Assembly (NCBI RefSeq): GCF_003144195.1
Contig: NW_020290061.1
Location: 1 to 64,000 of the forward strand
DNA length: 64,000 nucleotides
Direction: 5' to 3'
From: Ceraceosorus guamensis
Lineage: Eukaryota; Basidiomycota; Exobasidiomycetes; Ceraceosorales; Ceraceosoraceae
Part shown: positions 22,669 to 35,419 of the stretch, one piece after another
Numbering within the stretch: the first letter of the stretch is position 1
How the letters are laid out: each line of letters begins with the position of its first letter
The notes under the pieces: model-generated
Seen by the model: only the letters and a program-made list of their open reading frames with translations
Databases searched by the model: none
Told to the model about the DNA's origin: nothing
Made by a program: the position numbers and the translations under genes

Positions 22669-23135
22669 CGCGTACGGCATGAGATACGCCTACAACATTC
22701 GATTGTATCTCATGCCTTGCTCTTTGGGCCATGGACAAGCTCAAGCTGAGGCGCGCAGCCGTACTGAAGGCCACCAACAACGTTGCCCCTTACCTCGCCG
22801 GCGTTCCTGCCAATCAGCTCACTTGTTGCCGTTCGCGACCGCCTTTTCCCCTTCCCCAACCCCAACATGGTACCGCCTGAGGAGCTCGACATCAATGCTC
22901 GTGCTTCCGGGTCCGGCAGCGCATAAAGATCTTGCCCTCCTCCGACCCTGTATGCCAAATACACCCGTGCAAAGAAGTTTATGCTCGTGGCAATGTTCTC
23001 TGCCCGCATGGCATGCCAAGGGCGCCCGTGATTTGTGATTCTGATTCATGCAATCATGCGTGCCAGTCAACTAAGATACATGTATTTGCGCGCTCCCAGG
23101 ACTAGGAAGCTGACAAGGCGTTTGGAGATGTCTGC
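22669..23135 (+). other. Continuation of coding-like remnants after the GIY-YIG gene
   Basis: Short protein-like stretches alternate frames, for example KLKLRRAAVLKATNNVAPYL near 22731-22790 and YAKYTRAKKFMLVAMFSAR near 22957-23013. They may be further exons or eroded parts of the same gene. No complete model can be supported. Confidence 0.3.
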
Positions 23136-23578
23136 TCATCTTGGGCAGCGTTGGCAGGAGTCTTGCGTTTTGAAAGATAAGGGGTCAATCCTGCTGCGCA
23201 TGTCGTTGAGCGCTTCAAAGTATGAAGCAGGAGTGGCAGCGCCCAGGTTGCGACTAATCTCAAAAGCAGCGTTGAGAATGGCAATTTGGCGCTGCCTGAG
23301 ATTTGCTGTGCAAACAAACAGAATGAGCCACCAATCCATAATGAAGGAGCACTTTCCATCTCACCTCTGGGTGCATTCATGTAAGTTGAAAGCGAGCTAA
23401 AGTTTGTGTCAATCTCTTCATCCCCCCTGATTTGCAACCTGCGTCGCTTGTGCGGCGTGGCTGAGGGTGAAGATGATGAAGACCCATATTTGCTCACACT
23501 CATCAGACCTGCACTGATGAGAGCACGATTGTTGTGAATCAGCGTGGCTGCATTGCGCTGTTGCAGCATCTTGTCCAA
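23136..23578 (-). CDS. Short two-exon gene or 3' part of a longer gene, unknown function
   Basis: Exon 23578-23365 joins exon 23305-23136 across a GTGAGA...GCACAG intron in phase 1. The product reads NAATLIHNNRALISAGLMSV, a Ser-rich patch, a basic KRRR patch, then an alanine-rich helical end (IAILNAAFEISRNLGAA) and a stop. The open frame extends a little upstream of 23578 with plausible residues (VDWEIEEGACAESLDKML), so more 5' exons are likely. I do not recognise a family. It faces the GIY-YIG-like gene and both lie in the same gene-poor island. Confidence 0.4.
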
Positions 23579-24614
23579 ACTCTCAGCACAAGCACCTTCC
23601 TCAATCTCCCAGTCGACCCTTGGCGGTAAGGCCGCAAGGCTGAACGACGGATCGAGTCATCTGCAGCTCAAAGCTGGAAACATTCTTCCAATGACGCAAT
23701 TGGCTTCTTATGTCCTCCCTCGTATTTGAGCACGAAATCAGTTCAGTAGAATCCTTTTGTAGGTCAGCATTGCTGTTTTTGTGACAGCTGCATTGAGCTT
23801 GGTGAATCCTGCATTGCGCCAAATTTACTTGCCGTCTGTCTTGTTTTCAGCCGCTCCCATGCAAGCGCACCACTAACGCGCGTCATTGCTAGGCATGTCC
23901 AATAATATGCAATCTTTCAAAGCTCATTGATGGCGCCATGGACACGTGAAAGTCTGTTTTGGAGCAATTGGAGGTTGTGACTACTTGTGACGCAATGATA
24001 CTTGATTCCGATTAGAATCTGTGGGGTCAAGAGAATGCTCGGCCTTGCGCGTAGGTCTGCAAAGAACATTGCCTTGATTCTGCAAAAATTGACATTGAGC
24101 AATTTTGGCCAGCTCGTGAAGTTCGAAAATGAAAGGAGCCACTATTTGGTAGACGGTTTGGGCTATTTGGTCACCAGACTCGTCGATGGGCCGAAATTTG
24201 CGACAAGGATCATGTACAGCAACTGAAGAGTCAAACAGCTATTCGGGAACAGACAGGGCCAACGCCAGGAAAATCAAGGTCGTTCATTTCTGGCGTCGAA
24301 TGCAACGGTATCCCAAGCAACGTTTAATCGCAAGAACCCCACACTTTTGCATATCGTCATCGGAGTCTCTGGCAAGTGTTTGCCGATGCGTCACTATCTG
24401 TTTGTGTTTCGACGATTGAATCTTTTCGGTGTGCCAGCTGTGTCGGTACAGTGCCGGACTGGCGATGGACGTCTCGCGAAAGCGAAAGTTCACAAATAGG
24501 GACTGTCGTGGCTGTATTGTAATGTCCCGACCACTATCACTGACATTCGCCCCTCTTCCGCTGTTGTTCTGCAATAATTGATCTGCATGTTTGCACCATG
24601 GGGAAGAAAATATG

Positions 24615-24651
<37 letters not shown>
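24615..24651. repeat. Poly(A) tract, 37 bases
   Basis: An uninterrupted run of 37 adenines sits in the gene-poor island. It could be the tail of an old retroposed copy or simple slippage. No target-site duplication or polymerase-coding remnant could be linked to it. Confidence 0.8.
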
Positions 24652-24653
<2 letters not shown>

Positions 24654-26201
24654 AAACAAAAATGTTTCTGAGGGTCCAGCGTATGAATGGTTCACGTTCA
24701 GTGAACGGAGCCATTGCATTCGGGAAAAACTCGGTGCCTCCAAGCTAGCTTCATCTCTTTGATCTGCCAATTGCGAGGCAAAATTTTATCTGAGTCAAGT
24801 TCAGCGGGCGCGGCGCACGACTGTTGTGATAAACGGCAACAAATGAGCAGTCACACAAATAACAGCATCCGCTCCACACGATCTGGCACGGCGCGTGTAA
24901 TCGAGTCCTCAACTCACAATTAGAGGGAGTTTTGCGACCCTTCGACGAGAACATATGCTGGGAAAATGCAATAGCACTGATATCGTTCGCAAGTAACGCT
25001 GTGCTTTTCCTCTCTTAGCTAAGCGCTACTGTATGGAGCGGAACGACCCCATTACACCTGCAAAGACTGTTCAAAGTCTGTCTAATCTGACACGCGTAAA
25101 GGGTAGGCACTCGCGGTTTTGAATAATTGTGAGCGCAAATCTCACCCGTCAGTCCCGTTATGCATAAGTTTACTCGCCGTGCGATCGAGCAGAGTCTCCC
25201 AGATGTAGTGGAATTCTCCGTTCTTGGGCGGCAAACGCCTCCATAGTGGTGCAGAAACATTCGGAGACCGCCATCTCTCACTTTTGCTTTTGTCCATCTT
25301 CGCGCGTCACAAGCATTCTGAAGCGTCTTGATACTCCTTTCGTCAAGGTCACCAAGCATCACTGCCCAGACTCAGGTCTGGGATCAAGACACCTGTAGGG
25401 ACATGCCGCGATTTTTTGTACTACTTGGCGCTTGTGTGAGGCGTTGAGAGGTCGCCGAGCCCGCTTCTTTCATGTGTCTTGGTGGAATTTGATGGCACCA
25501 TCAATATTTCTCCAGGAACAATTCGCTCCTGAGACAACTTGCTGTGTCATCCATTCAGAAAAGTCTGGAGAACGGATCGAAGTGACGGGATGATTCCTGC
25601 GTGGGCTTCTGATCTGATCGACTAGCATGCAAAAACTAGACGGGCGTTTGTTGCGCGTCAGCATCAAGAAGAGTAGCGCGCCTAGTTTATTCGCGCAAAA
25701 TTTCACGCGACCTCCCGGTCACAACATGCTTTGCCGCATGCGAAGTCGACGACTAGTGCAAGATAACAATTTAGATAAAGCCCCGGCACAGGTCACCGAA
25801 AAGACAAAATTTTTCGATTTCCTGAGGTCTCGCGTAATCGCGCGCGGCTTCTCTCAGCAGATCCCTCGAGGTGTCGAGAAAAGATGGCGGCACAAACGCG
25901 TGTGCCGAAGCTGCTTACGACATCGGGCTTTTGTCTGCTAGGAGTGCTGTCTACACCGCATCCATGGGCTTCGGACTTCACTGCGCCGCAATGTCCTTGG
26001 CAACATGATTGCTCGCCAATTGAAATATCTTCAATGCAAAAGACATGTGCTTGACTTGCATTTTGTTGATGTGAAATTCTCATGTGATAAAACACGCAAT
26101 TCTGTGTCAGACGTCTTGAAGCTGAGCTTGGTAGAAAATCACATTTCTTTCCTCATGAAACGCTTTTACCATTCTCCGAAAATTGATTTCATACAGATCT
26201 T

Positions 26202-26300
26202 TCGTGCTGGCTCAGATTACGACGAGAAACCCGCGAATTAACACAGCTCTTTCGTGATCGCTGGCCCAGATTACGGCGAGAAAACCCGCAAATTCACACA
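26202..26300. repeat. Diverged tandem duplication
   Basis: Two neighbouring copies of a roughly 45-50 base segment share GCTGGCYCAGATTACGRCGAGAA and a following CCCGCRAATT. The differences are mostly transitions plus small indels. Confidence 0.6.
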
Positions 26301-27012
26301 CCAAATTGCTTGCATATTGCTCGTGCAATTGCTTGAATGGGCGATCGACTCCGAGACGCCAATTTTGAGTAGTTTCGGCATTTCGTAATGAATACCCGAC
26401 CACCGGTGATCAAAAGTTCAGGCAAATTTGTCGCAGTGAAAGACGATTGCCGCTGTTCGCAGGCTCTTGTCCCTGGTTGACGCCCAAAAGAACTTTTGTG
26501 ACGCCATGTATGACTGCTGACTTGGAGACCTAGGCAGCGCGTGATAAGTAGACTAGGCTTGTGTGCCGCACGTGGCCATACACACCTGAGTGAGCCCTTT
26601 CGATGTCGTCTGCCGCGAAGCCAAGCAGAGCAAAAGCTGCGCATGGACCTTTGTAACAGGAATCGAAGCAGCTCAAAGGCCTTGCGAACCGATGCCACGA
26701 GTTGCGTTTTATGACAAAATCAGAGAGCTCGTATCCTATCCCAGCCCCACGCGGTTGCGATTGCCACGCAGGCCCTGAAAGACGGGTTGGCGTGAAAAAA
26801 AGTTAAAGATTGGAGATCGACAGTGCCGCGACAGTCACACGTCATAAAATTGGCGCGCCGCTTCGCGTCGCGCGAATCGTCTTCAGCCTCAAAAGCACAC
26901 AATATGGCATGGTGCGGACTACGGTCGGAGAGTAAAGATGCGCGAAAGCGTGTATGGTATTTTACATGATGAAAGCTGTGCACGGCAAGGAGCGCGAAAG
27001 GCGGATTGCATA

Positions 27013-28105
27013 TTAAAAGGCCGTCTTTCTCTTCCGCCCAGTATACTTGGAGTCAGTGGGCACATCCTGACGATGGTGGACAAGTCAACGTCAGCTTCTG
27101 ACCAACACGCTTCGCCTTGCATGCTGACGTGGTCCTCGAACACGGCTCACCTCTTTGCCGCGCTTTCTATAAAGATCCTTTTTCCTTAAGATCCAATCCT
27201 TGCCCTTGTCCCTGCTTTTGCTCTTCTTGTCTGCCTTGCCCCCTTTGATCTGTCTCCTGCCCGAACTTTTGACTTGCTGCTGGCCATGGACGACATCAGG
27301 ATCCTCGTGCTCTCCGACCAAGCCTCTGGGTAGTTGCTGCTCTTGCATCGTGTCCACAGCTCCGGCGTAGCCGGGAGGGGGCAGCATGACGCCTCCCACC
27401 CACAAGACCAGAAAGAGCTTTTTTGCCTTTTTGGAGTTCGGATAGTCGACGACGAGACCTCCACCGAAACCTGCTCTGGTGGCTGCTTGCATGCACAGGC
27501 GCACCTGCTCATCGGACTCTGGATAGAATTGCAAGACGGCTCTAGCACCGTTGCGCAGCGCTGCGTGTAGGGTGGTGAAGAAGCTGGAGAGGCGGGCAAT
27601 GGGGGAAGCGTCGATCTTGTCTGCATTGAGCAGCCATTGCAGGACAGATATGCTGCAATCGGGCGACGATTAGCGGAGATGCGAGTCAGCATGGGAGGCG
27701 AAGGTGCGTGTGCACCCAGCAAAGCACGGCTGACCGACTGACTGACCTGATGGCGCCATCGAACATGCCCGGTCTGAAGGCCAAACCTTCGCCCACATCG
27801 CCCAGCAGCAGATCGCCTTGCGACTCTTCTTGCAGCGCCACGTCGAGCATGCTGGGGCTGATGTCCACGCCCACCCACTCGTGACCCGCTTCTTGGATCA
27901 CCTCGCCGCTCAAGCCGGAGCCGCAGCCGATGTCGAGCAGCAGACCGCCGCCTTGCTGGAGGAATGCGGGCATAGCCAGCAGCTCCATCGCCCTCTCTGC
28001 CATGGTGGCTTGGATGTGGCGTACGCGGGTGGATGAGGTGTACTTGGATGCTTCCACATCGTTGTAATACACCTCTGGCGGTGCCAAGTGTTCTGGGCGC
28101 GACAT
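27013..28105 (-). CDS. BUD23: 18S rRNA (guanine-N7) methyltransferase Bud23
   Basis: Bud23 with its partner Trm112 methylates a guanine of 18S rRNA (G1575 in yeast numbering) and helps small-subunit maturation. Three exons give 304 residues: 28105-27747, 27652-27151 and 27066-27013. The N-terminus RPEHLAPPEVYYND is the family signature. The SAM-binding motif LLLDIGCGSGLSGEVI lies at about residues 55-70, with VGVDISPSMLDVA after it. The lysine-rich tail ends in KKDLYRKRGKE, and the third mini-exon supplies DVPTDSKYTGRKRK, the conserved Bud23 C-terminus. Length is close to the usual 270-300 residues. It is divergent from ESF1, 432 bases away. Confidence 0.96.
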
Positions 28106-28537
28106 GACTGGACGGCCGTGGCCTGTGGTAGGGGTGGATGTGTGGTGTGATCCTTGCAGGTGTGCGGGTGTGCGGGTGTGCGGGTGTGCAGTAGTTGTGG
28201 TGAGTGGAGCGGAGTGAAGGGGTGGGGGCGTGCTGCTCGGCCAAGTCGCACATCACAAATTCCTGATTTACGATTTCCTGATTTTGTTTTGGTGCGCGTC
28301 GTTAGTCTGAGGATCGCTGCACGTGACTGAATTTTTTGCGTCCGATTCAAATCAAAATCAAAAAACACTTTTGGGAAAAGTTTGCTGCGTGTGATTCGTG
28401 ATTCGCGATTCGTGATTAGTCGCACCGCACCTTCACTCACCACTCGTGACTCTTCACTCTCTCAGACACCCGCACTCGCGCTCTCTCGCACGCCCAGGCT
28501 AGCGCTGCACTGCACTGCGCTGCGCTGCGCTGCCATC
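28106..28537. promoter_or_regulatory. Bidirectional promoter region of BUD23 and ESF1
   Basis: These 432 bases separate the start codons of two divergent ribosome-biogenesis genes. The region contains GTGCGGGT repeats near 28160-28190 and GATTC/GATTT-rich tracts near 28255-28420. A shared promoter is inferred from the arrangement. Confidence 0.55.
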
Positions 28538-29105
28538 ATGGCGAAGCAGAAGAAGCGACGTCAACAGCAAGCGGGCCATGGCCATTCCGCCAACGAAGAT
28601 GCCGCGCGCCACGCCCCAGCTCAGACGGATGCGCGCTTCGCCAGGCTGCACACCGATCCCCGCTTCCTGCGTCCCGCAGCGCACACCAGCAAAGTCGTGC
28701 TGGACAATAGGTTCGCGCACTTGCTCAAGCCTGGCAGCGGCAGCAGCAGCAGCAGCAATGGCACATCCAACAAGCACCGCGTCGACAAGTTTGGGCGCAA
28801 ACTGAGTCAGCGCGATGAGCAGGAAGACTTGGCCAGATTCTATACTCTGAATGAGCGTGACGGTGGTGGTGGCGGTGGTGGTGATGAGGAGGAGGAGGAG
28901 GAGGAGAGCGAAGAGAGCGATGGTGGTGCAGCCGTCGACTATGCTCGCGGGGAAGGCTTGCTGGACAGCAGCGAGGAAGAGGACAGCGACGAGAATGATC
29001 GAGAAGTACGAGACAAGGACGATCAAGACAGCCTCAGCTCCAGCGACGACTACGATGGCGTACTCCTTGGCAGAGCAGATGCCAGGCGAAGAGCTAAGAA
29101 ATTGG

Positions 29106-29142
<37 letters not shown>

Positions 29143-31413
29143 TCAAGATGGGGAGAGCGAGAGCGATGATGAGGGGCATCACGACATTCTGGACACTGAC
29201 AGCGAGGATGCCAGCCGAACTGCAGACGCCGCCATCGCAGCCAACGCCAAACTGAGCAAAAAGGCGCTGCGCAGCATCGATCAGCTCTCCTTGGCCAATC
29301 AGCGCGCTCAACAAGAGGCAGAGGAGGAGCAAGTCAATGGTAGCAGCAGCAGCAGCAGCAGCAGACAGCGTCCACGTGATGCTGACAACGTCCCTCGTGC
29401 AGGCTCAAAAATTCTGAGGGGCGATGCTACGCGACGATTGGCCCTCGTCAATCTCGACTGGGATCACGTCAAGGCCATTGACCTGCTCATGATATTCACC
29501 TCCCTCGTCAGTCCAGCATCCACCCGAGACGCTGGCGTAGCCCTGCCGGCCGATGTCGCTCAGGGCGGCGACAGTAGGAAGGACGGTCGCGCTAGCAGGT
29601 CCAGCACGATGCCGGTCAAGGGCCGCGTCCTTAATGTTCGCATTTATCCCAGCGAGTTCGGCCAAGAGCGCATGGAAAAGGAAAACAGAGAAGGTCCTCC
29701 TCGCGAAATTTTCAAGCAGGTGAGCGACGGTCCAACAGGCAGCAGCTCGAAAAAGTCTCGCGAGCGCGCAGAAGACGAGGACGAGGAGGACGAGGAGGAT
29801 GAGGATGACATTTGGAACGTGGACGAAGGAGGCGAATTTGACGAAGAGATGCTTCGACGCTACCAGCTTCAAAGATTGCGGTGAGTGTGCGTGTGTGGCG
29901 CTGATACGGCGCACGAGACGATCTGACTCGCCATGATAATCTGCAGCTACTACTACGCGGTCGCAACCTTCTCCTCGGCTGCCGTGGCCCAACATGTATA
30001 CGACGAGTTGGATGGGTCGGAAATGGAAAAGACAGCAAACGTGTTCGACTGCCGCTTTATCCCTGAAGAAATGGAGTTTCCCCATCACCAAGGGGGCGTC
30101 GACGGGTGGCGAGACGAGGCCAACGAAAACACCCACGCCTCGCTGAGCGCCTACAAGGGCGTGGACTTTACCACCGCTGTGAGGACTGATCGCTTGCTCG
30201 CTCGTTGTCTTGTCCCATCCTCTGCATCTGTGCTGACATGCTGCCTTGGCCACTCGTGCAGGCGCTTCGTCACTCCAAAGTCAAGCTGACGTGGGATGCT
30301 GATGACGCGTCTCGATCCAAGATCACCCGCGCCGCGCAGAGGGAATTGAGCAAGACGGAGCTGAGAGACGAGGATTTCAAGGCGTACTTGGCTTCGGGCT
30401 CGGAAGACGAAGGGGACAGCGCGGCACCGGCGCAAGAAGAGGACGCACAAGCCAAAGCTCGTTTCAGAGCACTCATGGGCCTCGATCAAGAGGATGCAGG
30501 CAGTGCCAGGCGCAAAGGTCAGACGCATCAGGTGTTTGACGACTACCGGGAACCCGATGCGGAGCAGGGAGACATGCAAATCACATTTATGCCTGGCTTG
30601 TCGGAAGCTGCTGCGAGAAAGGCGAGCGGGGGCAGGAAAGAGGCCGAGGACGAGACGACGTTGGACAAGTACAGGCGAAAGCAAAAGGAGAAGAAAGCCA
30701 AGAAGAAGATCGGCATGCAGGAAGAGCTAGCGGAGCAAGGCGAGGCGCCCGAGGATGAGACCATCACTTTTGACGATCCCTTCTTTGCGGGCGGGGATGA
30801 GGATGATGATTTCGCTGCAGCGCTCGCCGCTGAAGAAGGGCGCGGCGCAAGCTCGGAGGAGAAGAAGAAGAGAGCAAAAAGCAAGCGGGCAAAAGAGGCA
30901 ATCGATGAGGATGGCGAAGAAGGGCAAAGGCGCAAAGCGGAGCTTCAACTCATGGTCGATTCGGAGTCGGATGGCGGTGGTCAGGGTCACTTTGACATGC
31001 GCGATGTGCTGCGTGCAGAGTCGGGAAAGGACAAGAAGAAGCGAGGCAGACGAGGCAAGCGGTCCAAGGACAAGGCCGGAGATGCTGCGCAGCCAAGAAG
31101 CGGCAAGGTGCAGAAGGACTTTGACCTGGACGTGGAGGATGCTAGATTCAAGAACGTCTTTGAGGATCACAGGTACGCCTTGGACCCTAGTCATCCAAGC
31201 TTCATCAAGACCAAAGCCATGGACAAGCTTTTGAAGGAGAGACGCAAGCGACGCGAGGAGGGTGATGAAGCGCCACGTTTGGGGCATTCAAACGGTAGCG
31301 CGCGCGCGAGGGACGATCCGCCTACCGATGTGCGGGACTTGGTCATGGGACTCAAGCGACGTGATCGGGGGGCGGGCAAGGAGCAGGCGAGCCGCAAGAA
31401 ACACAAGAGGTAG
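28538..31413 (+). CDS. ESF1: Pre-rRNA-processing protein Esf1
   Basis: Esf1 is a nucleolar protein of early pre-rRNA processing, needed for 18S rRNA production. Three exons (28538-29880, 29947-30178, 30262-31413) give 908 residues. The N-terminus has the Esf1 hallmark DARFARLHTDPRF, followed by long acidic runs and a Gln run. The central conserved block includes RRLALVNLDWDHVKAIDLL and LNVRIYPSEFGQERM, then YYYAVATFSSAAVAQHVYDE. The C-terminus carries the NUC153 motif DVEDARFKNVFEDHRYALDP, then HPSFIKTKAMDKLLKER and a basic tail. Acidic tracts and polyglutamine are longer than in yeast (628 residues). It converges on GPI13 with 82 bases between stops. Confidence 0.95.
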
Positions 31414-31495
31414 CAGTAGTCTCGCCAAATTTGAGATGCATGCCATTATTAATACGTTTACATGATCCATTTGTGTGATGATTTTTTTTTGGGCC

Positions 31496-34312
31496 TCAAT
31501 CGAAAGCGCTGCCAAATGTCGTCGAGACTTTGGAAGCTACAATGGCGGTGGCTATCGTGGCTAGTAAAGCAGAGAGGTCTCCAACAAGGAGCTGAACGGA
31601 AGCGAGCATGTACCTAGGCGTCCACAGCTTGAAGAGCATCAAGTGTCTGCGGAACCAAAAGGCGAAAAAGGTGGCGCCGAGGGAGAGGATGGTGTTGTAC
31701 AGTGCGATGGCTAGGAATGCGGAAAAGAGGTGGGAAAAGGTGGGCATGCTGATCGTGCTTGTGCGCGCAGCAGCCGTACCCGAAGCGGCCTTGCTGGTCG
31801 AGGTGGCAGCAGCAGCAGCGGGTTTGCCCGCAGTCGCACCGGGTCCCGCTCGAGGCCGCGGGCTGAGGTTCCACAGGACGAACAGGGGGAGCATCAATCC
31901 TGGTAGAAGCGCCAAGGGACCAAACGTGTTCAAAGAGACGAACAAGGGGGCGAATGGATAGGTTACGCTCTCAAAGCCCACAAAAGCTGTTCTCCATTGG
32001 ATCGTGGGGAATGTGGCTTGATGACCAGTATTGAAAAAGAGTTGAGATGCGAACAGGCCCAGCGTGGAGACTTCTAGCATTGTGGGCGCTAGGGATAGCG
32101 GAGCATGCATAGGCTCGATTTTGCTGGCCAAAGCCCTTTTCTCCTCCGTCCTTTTCGCATTGGCATCCCTTAGCAACTTTTCTCGAAGCATGCCACCATC
32201 TCGCTCGCCATCGCCTAGTTCTGCAAATGCCACTACGGTCAAGAACCCCGCAGACAGGACGACTTGACCCATGGGCTGCGCGAACAAGAAGAGCAGCGCA
32301 AGCGGGACGAGACACAGCCCCAACAGGTAAGAGCTGCCTAGACTATTGGCAAAGCCCAGCACGATGATCCGTTTGGTCGGGGCGTGCGATGGAGTAGAGG
32401 AAGCCGGCCTAGCGGGTACAGTAATTTCCTCCTCTTTGAGCTCCAGGGCTAGCGGTGCGAAGGCCCAAATGGTCAAGCCTAGAATGAGCACAGCAATCAG
32501 GTCTACCCGCGCCATCACTCTCATGAGCCATTGGAGCCATGCGATGGTGGGTTGGGGCAGAGCAAGCGTCTCGGAAGTCGTTGTCCAGTCCAACAGCCAG
32601 TACCCAGCTCCAACCAATAGGGTAGGTCGGAGCACCCAGCTCTCAAAGGCGGGTGCATACCCTGCATTGCTTTTGGACAGCTCCAGCACCTTGCCGATAA
32701 TGGCAGGCAAAGCCAGAGCACATAGATAAGCTGCACCAACAGCCAAAGGACTATTCAGAGTGCTGCCCTTTTTCGCGTAGAATGTAGATGCGCAGTCCGG
32801 ACCTTGTTCTTCTCTGCAGACTCTGACGAGCGCCAAAAGCCTCGCAAGACCAGCCAGCGCAAGCGAGAGGAAAATCTGCCGCCTCTTGAGAGTTCTGGTC
32901 GGGGCGTACGCGTACGCGCAAGCTGCTCGGGAGAGCAGCGCAAGGATTAGCAAAGCGTTGACGAATGCGTCTTCCCAAATGACGAATTTGACGCTGCCAA
33001 AGCCCGCAGCGTAGAGCAGTGGGAAGATGAGACCGAGAACGGCATGGATGGACCATCTCGGCGAAGCTGCCCAAGTGCTGGATTGGGAGATGAGTAGCGA
33101 GAGTTGGGAGCCGATCGACAAGCCTGCCAGAGTCAAATCTGCCATGCCCAGTCCGCCGAGAACAAAGTCGAGTTCCAAGCCAGGCAGATACGCCTTGCAT
33201 GCCCACAGAACCAGACCCACGACTGCGCCTGATCGACCACCGGCAACGATGCGGTCCAGCGAGAATTTTGCGAGCTGCGCAATACCCTGCGTGCGCTTGA
33301 CGACCAGCCGACTCTTGATCCGCACGCTTCCACGGGGCTTGCCAGCCGATCCCTCCACCCTCTCGTCCATCCGCGCGAGACCAGAGATCAGACCCGAACG
33401 AGAGGCCGAACGAAGTTGCAAGAGCGTACCAAAGCTGAGCACAAGCAGGACTAGACCGAGCGTCATCTTGTGCAGTTCGAATTGGGCCCAAACGCTTCTG
33501 GCTCTGCCTAGGGCGATGCGCGTGAATCGGAGGTAGGCAAAGGTGCATTCATGCCGAGCAATGGCGCGCTCGGCATCGCTGCCCTGGACGAGCACCTGAG
33601 CGTACTCGGCATCAGCACGAATGGCGCTACGCCAAGCGCTGCTTAGCTCCTGCTCGAAACGCTTGAGATCCTTGGATCGCCTAGAGTAGTGGGACAAGTA
33701 GTTGCGAATCTGCTTGGCGTTGATGCGAGCAGCTCTGAGGAGCACATCGTCCGAAGCAGACGTTGGGGCGAACAATTCAGGAATGATGGATCCGAGAGAG
33801 TTGTAAGGGATGGGCAGCCCGAGCAAGAGGCTGAGCGTGGGTACCAGATCGATCTGACTGACGCTCCTATGCAGAGGAGGATGCGGCAGCGGGCTGAATG
33901 CCGCAAAGGGAGGCACAGCATCCGAAATGCTGGCATCTGCAGCCAATCGATGCAGCAGGGCTTGCACTTCGCGTGCGTGGGATGCAGCGCGATCCGCCTG
34001 CTCTGCGTCCCCGTCCCCGTCGCCGTCTCCAAGCCCATGCTTGGCGTAGATCCACAGCCCAGCGCCCACTTCCAATTCACCATCTCCGCCATGATCGCCG
34101 TGATCATCCATGCCATGATCTCCGGCCAGGATGAGCAGAGCATCGTCGGGCAAGTGCTCGACCACCTCTTTCAAGAAGCTCTGCATCTCCAGCAGCTTGA
34201 CCCTCATCTTTGGATGGTGCGCACCGAAGCGATGACCCACGTGATCGACACCCAGCGTGTGCGCCACCAGCAGCCTCCAAGAAGCAGCATCGGGAGGAGG
34301 CGGAGCATGCGA

Positions 34313-34348
<36 letters not shown>

Positions 34349-35419
34349 AGTGCTGCTAGTGCTAGCAGGCTGCAAGAACGGCAGCAGACGCGACTCTACG
34401 CCTCGATCGACCGTGTCCAGATCATCCACCTTGAAGCTGTCGTAGGGAAATGTCCAGTCATTGTCGAATAAACCTGGGTACACGGCAGACCACGTGTCGT
34501 CGCCCATGAATGCCAATCCGGCTCTACCACCTGCTGCGCGCGCGCGCCCATTAGGCTGAGGCTGAGGCTGCGAGAGGGAAGCGTTGCGAAGCTGGGACAG
34601 CCAATTGTCTTCGTCTATCTCGGATCCGGCAAAGTTGGATCCGGCATCGATAAAGGTGGGAAGGGTGCCGGTGGTCAAGCCCTTTAGCCTCTGCAATGTG
34701 GTGGTGGGAGCATCGGCATGAAAGTGGGAGAGAAAGGAGAGGCTTGTGGATTGGCCATGGCGATGGCGATGGCGATTGCGGTGCAGCGATGATGGCAGAT
34801 CGAGGATGCCGTGATGGTGGGGATTGGGGGACCACTCTGATGCGGATGGGGATGGGGATGCGGATGCGTTGTGCGCGCGCGTAGTGTCGGCGATAAAGTC
34901 CCACCTGAGAGCGTCGATGATGAGCAGCACTGCTCTGCGCTTGACGGGGGGTAGGGAGCATTCGGCAAGCTTGTCCAGCTCATCTTGCCATGCGCTCACA
35001 TCCAGCGAGGCATCATGGCCTGCAGCGTGTGTGATTGGGGGAGGAGGTGACCAGGTGAGGTTGCTTTGGTGAGGACAGGAGGCGACACCATCGAGCGTGA
35101 CCCTGGTGAGGAGGAAGCCGCTGAGAAAGATCCATAGGGCGATGGCGTGCAGGGCGGCGATGAAGAGGAGCAGGGCAAAGGAGCTGAATGCGGGTCTGAA
35201 GACGCTTGGAGGCGCGCCACCTTGTTCGCCCAGATGAGCTTCGCGTTGAGCTGCCTCCTCTTCGGAAGTGTCGGTGGAGGAGCTGCTGTGGGAGACGTTG
35301 GAGTCGTTGGAGTGGCTGCGTTGAGGTGGAGGTGGTGGTGGTGGCCGCGGCTTTGCACGAGGTATGGAGGCAGTGTCGAGCGCTGGCGTAGGATTCAGCT
35401 TGGACTTGCGACTGGACAT
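31496..35419 (-). CDS. GPI13: GPI ethanolamine phosphate transferase 3 (Gpi13/PIG-O)
   Basis: Gpi13 adds ethanolamine phosphate to the third mannose of the GPI anchor precursor in the ER, the group later joined to proteins. The gene is one exon of 1307 residues, longer than the roughly 1020 residues in yeast because of low-complexity inserts. A first membrane span lies at about residues 78-104. The luminal phosphodiesterase-type domain shows LLIIDALRWDF (165-175), the APTTTLQRLKGLTTG nucleophile region (about 237-251), DHVGHRFGAHH (391-401) and AGDHGMDDHGDHG (431-443). Many further hydrophobic spans fill the C-terminal half, as in the family. A polyserine run at about 355-369 is a local oddity. 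All metal-binding motifs appear intact. Confidence 0.95.

Larger units (their letters stand above)
23640..27012. other. Lower-GC, gene-poor island with unidentified remnants
   Basis: About 3.4 kb are visibly richer in A/T than the flanks and contain only short, uncertain frames. Notable pieces are a 37-base poly(A) at 24615-24651 and a diverged tandem duplication near 26202-26300. I cannot name any element here. Confidence 0.45.

Noticed and set aside
25840-25880. Short VIARGFSQ-like stretch resembling a copia-type retroelement polymerase segment
   Set aside because: Only a few residues match and no other parts or terminal repeats were found nearby, so no element is claimed.
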